From NCBI GenBank assembly GCA_017555445.1, contig JAFZGK010000076.1, positions 1 to 25,787 on the forward strand: a DNA stretch of 25,787 nt, written 5' to 3'. Positions within the stretch are counted from its first letter, which is position 1; each line of letters starts with the position of its first letter. Below, one piece after another: positions 23,886-25,787 of the stretch. This DNA is from Bacteroidales bacterium. Its GTDB lineage: Bacteria; Bacteroidota; Bacteroidia; Bacteroidales; UBA932. The notes below the pieces were generated by a model that was given only the letters and a program-made list of their open reading frames with translations, ran no database searches and was not told the origin of the DNA. A program made the translations under genes and the position numbers.

Positions 23886-24185
23886 CTATCTTTCGTATTC
23901 GACCTTTGCGCGAACCTCTGCAATAGTCTTTACGTATTCTATCACGTTGTCTCTCATGGTGTCTGCCTTGTAAGCCGCGAGTGTTTCCCAGCTTTCAAAA
24001 TCTGCAACCATCACAGCGTCATAAGAAGTCTTTCCTTCGTTACGGTTAACGCCTACTTCGATGCTTGTAAGACCAGGCACGAGTCCCAGGAGAGACTCAT
24101 ATTTTTCCTTGACATCTTCTGCGAGTTCCTTTGGAGTCTTGCCATCTGATGGCTTGAACTTCCACATTACACAATATCTTACCAT
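23886..24185 (-). CDS. Dabb-family (stress-responsive alpha/beta barrel) protein
   Basis: This 99-residue protein matches the Dabb family, dimeric ferredoxin-like alpha/beta barrels. The pattern MVRYCVMWKFKP at the N-terminus, a central GLTSIEVGVNRNEGKTSYDAVMVADFES and the closing YVKTIAEVRAKVEYER (listed here in parts of the chain) are typical. Biochemical roles differ among members and none can be assigned here. It is divergently placed from the flippase gene and upstream of nfnAB across a hairpin. Confidence 0.85.
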   Translation of the reverse strand: MVRYCVMWKFKPSDGKTPKELAEDVKEKYESLLGLVPGLTSIEVGVNRNEGKTSYDAVMVADFESWETLAAYKADTMRDNVIEYVKTIAEVRAKVEYER

Positions 24186-24274
24186 ATCAGTTCAGTGTTT
24201 AAGTGTTCGTATTATGATGCTAAGTTAAGCATAAATATTCACTCGTCCAAATATTAAGTCAAAAGAATTTCTAT

Positions 24275-24282
24275 TATCTTTG
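24275..24282 (+). promoter_or_regulatory. Candidate -7 box for the flippase gene
   Basis: TATCTTTG matches TAnnTTTG and lies 17 bases before the ATG at 24300. No clear TTG box is found 19-21 bases upstream. Confidence 0.4.
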
Positions 24283-24299
24283 TCTTATATAAATAGTAT

Positions 24300-25787
24300 A
24301 TGACGACTGACAGCAGAACAAGAAGAATCGCCCGCAACACCCTTATGCTCTATATAAGGATGTTCGCCTTGCTGCTTGTGGGTCTTTATACTTCAAGAGT
24401 GGTACTTGAGGCTCTCGGCGAAAACGATTACGGTATCTATAACGTGGTCGGAGGAGTCGTGGCTATGTTCACGATCATTTCAGGAGCCCTCAATTCTGCG
24501 GTTTCACGTTTCATAACATTCGAGATGGGAAAGAGTCAGGGAGCGAGGCTCAATGAGGTCTATTCCTCCGCAGTGACCATTCAGATCATGTTGGCTCTTA
24601 TAGTCGTCATTATTGCAGAATCTGCCGGCTTGTGGTTCATCGAGAATGAAATGACCATCGATCCTGACAGGATCCCTGCTGCAAAATGGGTACTACACCT
24701 GTCTCTTTTTGCCTTTGTAGTCAACCTGATGTGCGTTCCGCAGATGGCATCGATAACTGCGCATGAGAAGATGTCTGCATATGCAGCCATCGGTGTCATG
24801 GATGGTCTGCTGAGACTTGCTGTGGCTTTCATGATAATAAGGAGTCCGATTGACAGGCTCATATATTATGCGGCACTTATGGCAGCAGTAGTTCTCGTAG
24901 TCAGACTTGCTTATGGTATATATTGCCGCAGGCATTTTCCGGAATGCAGGTACAAGCCTGTATTTGACAGACAGCTTATCAAGGAGATGTTCTCGTTTGC
25001 CGGCTGGAACTTCATCGGTGTATCTGCAGGTGTCCTGAGAGACCAGGGAGGAAACATTCTTGTGAATATTTTCTATGGAACGGCGGTTAATGCGGCTCGA
25101 GGTATCGCTGTGCAGCTGAATTCTGCAGTCCAGGGCTTCGTGACAAACTTCATGACTGCTGTAAATCCTCAGATCACTAAATCATATGCATCAGGAGACA
25201 CTGATTACATGTTCTCATTGATAAGAAGGTCGTCTCGCATGTCATATTGCCTTCTTTTCGTGATTGCACTTCCGATATTGTTCAACACGGATTATCTTCT
25301 TTCAATCTGGCTGAAGGATGTGCCTGATCATACGGTTCTGTTTGTCAGGCTTTTCCTGGTGTTTGCTCTTTGTGAGTCCATCTCGAATCCTCTGATCACG
25401 GCTCAGCTCGCAACTGGAAGAATAAGGAACTATCAGCTTGTTGTCGGAGGCCTTATGCTTCTGAATATTCCGGTGTCATATATATTTTTGAAACTAGGTG
25501 CTGCTGCAGAAGTTACAGTTGCTGTAGCTATCGTCATATCATTGATCTGTCTTACTGCAAGACTGGTCATGCTTCGTGGAATGATCAGACTTTCAATCAG
25601 GAAATTCGTTTCTGATGTCTGTGTGAAAATACTGATGGTCAGTGTAGTGTCAGTTATTGTCCCGTTCTTGATACAGAGCAGGCTTCCTGAAGGATTTGCC
25701 GGTTTTGCCGCAAGTACGGTAATCTGCGTGGCTGTATCCGGACTGGCTGTCCTCTTCATAGGTCTGCGTGCAAATGAGAGAAAAGAA
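24300..25787 (+). CDS. Wzx-type polysaccharide/lipopolysaccharide flippase, 3' end outside window
   Basis: The frame is open from the ATG at 24300 to the last base (496 codons) without a stop, so the gene runs off the window but is probably nearly complete. It encodes a multi-pass inner-membrane protein with about 12-14 hydrophobic segments, of the oligosaccharide flippase (Wzx/RfbX, MOP superfamily) type. The N-terminal stretch LLLVGLYTSRVVLEALGEND followed by YGIYNVVGGVVAMF and the SRFITFEMGK motif match the Bacteroides proteins annotated as lipopolysaccharide biosynthesis proteins. It probably moves lipid-linked glycan units across the inner membrane. The expected glycosyltransferase neighbours would lie to the right of the window. 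Confidence 0.88.
   Translation, partial: MTTDSRTRRIARNTLMLYIRMFALLLVGLYTSRVVLEALGENDYGIYNVVGGVVAMFTIISGALNSAVSRFITFEMGKSQGARLNEVYSSAVTIQIMLALIVVIIAESAGLWFIENEMTIDPDRIPAAKWVLHLSLFAFVVNLMCVPQMASITAHEKMSAYAAIGVMDGLLRLAVAFMIIRSPIDRLIYYAALMAAVVLVVRLAYGIYCRRHFPECRYKPVFDRQLIKEMFSFAGWNFIGVSAGVLRDQGGNILVNIFYGTAVNAARGIAVQLNSAVQGFVTNFMTAVNPQITKSYASGDTDYMFSLIRRSSRMSYCLLFVIALPILFNTDYLLSIWLKDVPDHTVLFVRLFLVFALCESISNPLITAQLATGRIRNYQLVVGGLMLLNIPVSYIFLKLGAAAEVTVAVAIVISLICLTARLVMLRGMIRLSIRKFVSDVCVKILMVSVVSVIVPFLIQSRLPEGFAGFAASTVICVAVSGLAVLFIGLRANERKE

Overview
The window looks like a Bacteroidales (Bacteroidota) chromosome carrying an integrated mobile element. Four things point there. Several genes have a TAnnTTTG promoter box, in two cases with a TTG box 19 bases upstream, and no strong Shine-Dalgarno sites. 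The element uses gene families typical of Bacteroides/Prevotella-type elements (DUF6371 primase-like, BT4734/VirE-N-like, a tyrosine recombinase with an SAM-like core-binding domain). The window has an NagB-like/PIG-L fusion. It also has an NfnAB pair next to a Dabb protein. No rRNA, tRNA or CRISPR array was found. The exact genus cannot be fixed by reading alone.

Region 1 (1-600) is the 3' part of a plus-strand gene of unknown function with extreme CTC-leucine codon bias, closed by a good hairpin terminator. Region 2 (about 690-9535) is an integrative element transcribed entirely on the minus strand. From right to left it holds a tyrosine recombinase with repeat-rich upstream DNA, an unknown 253-residue protein, a DUF1016/YhcG-type PDDEXK nuclease with its own promoter and terminator, and a replication module (small HTH protein, BT4734-like protein, RecA-like ATPase, zinc-finger/TOPRIM DUF6371 protein) driven by a clear promoter. 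A cluster of TGGAAA/TTTCCA repeats lies between the last two of these genes and could be a replication origin. At the far left is a two-gene RloA/RloB (AbiL-like) anti-phage cassette with its own promoter, followed by a set of 11-base tandem repeats and a matching hairpin. No relaxase or conjugation gene is visible.

Region 3 (9536-25787) is ordinary chromosome. A minus-strand pair encodes a LuxR-type regulator with a degenerate receiver and a lipoprotein glycosidase of the glycogen-debranching type. Plus-strand genes follow: NhaA, then TrmO overlapping a short formate/nitrite-transporter-family protein, then a tight run trpS - tetR - NagB-like/PIG-L fusion - nagB - phosphohexomutase ending in a strong bidirectional terminator. 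This run suggests amino-sugar catabolism: deacetylation, deamination by a catalytically intact NagB, and sugar-phosphate isomer handling. The NagB-like half of the fusion has lost two catalytic residues. On the minus strand a Dabb protein is followed, across a terminator hairpin, by nfnA-nfnB, the electron-bifurcating ferredoxin:NADP oxidoreductase. The window ends inside a Wzx-type polysaccharide flippase gene.

The points most worth a second look are the defence cassette and its repeats, the iteron-like cluster in a relaxase-free element, the pseudo-NagB/PIG-L fusion, and the lipidated debranching-type enzyme paired with a phosphorylation-independent-looking regulator.
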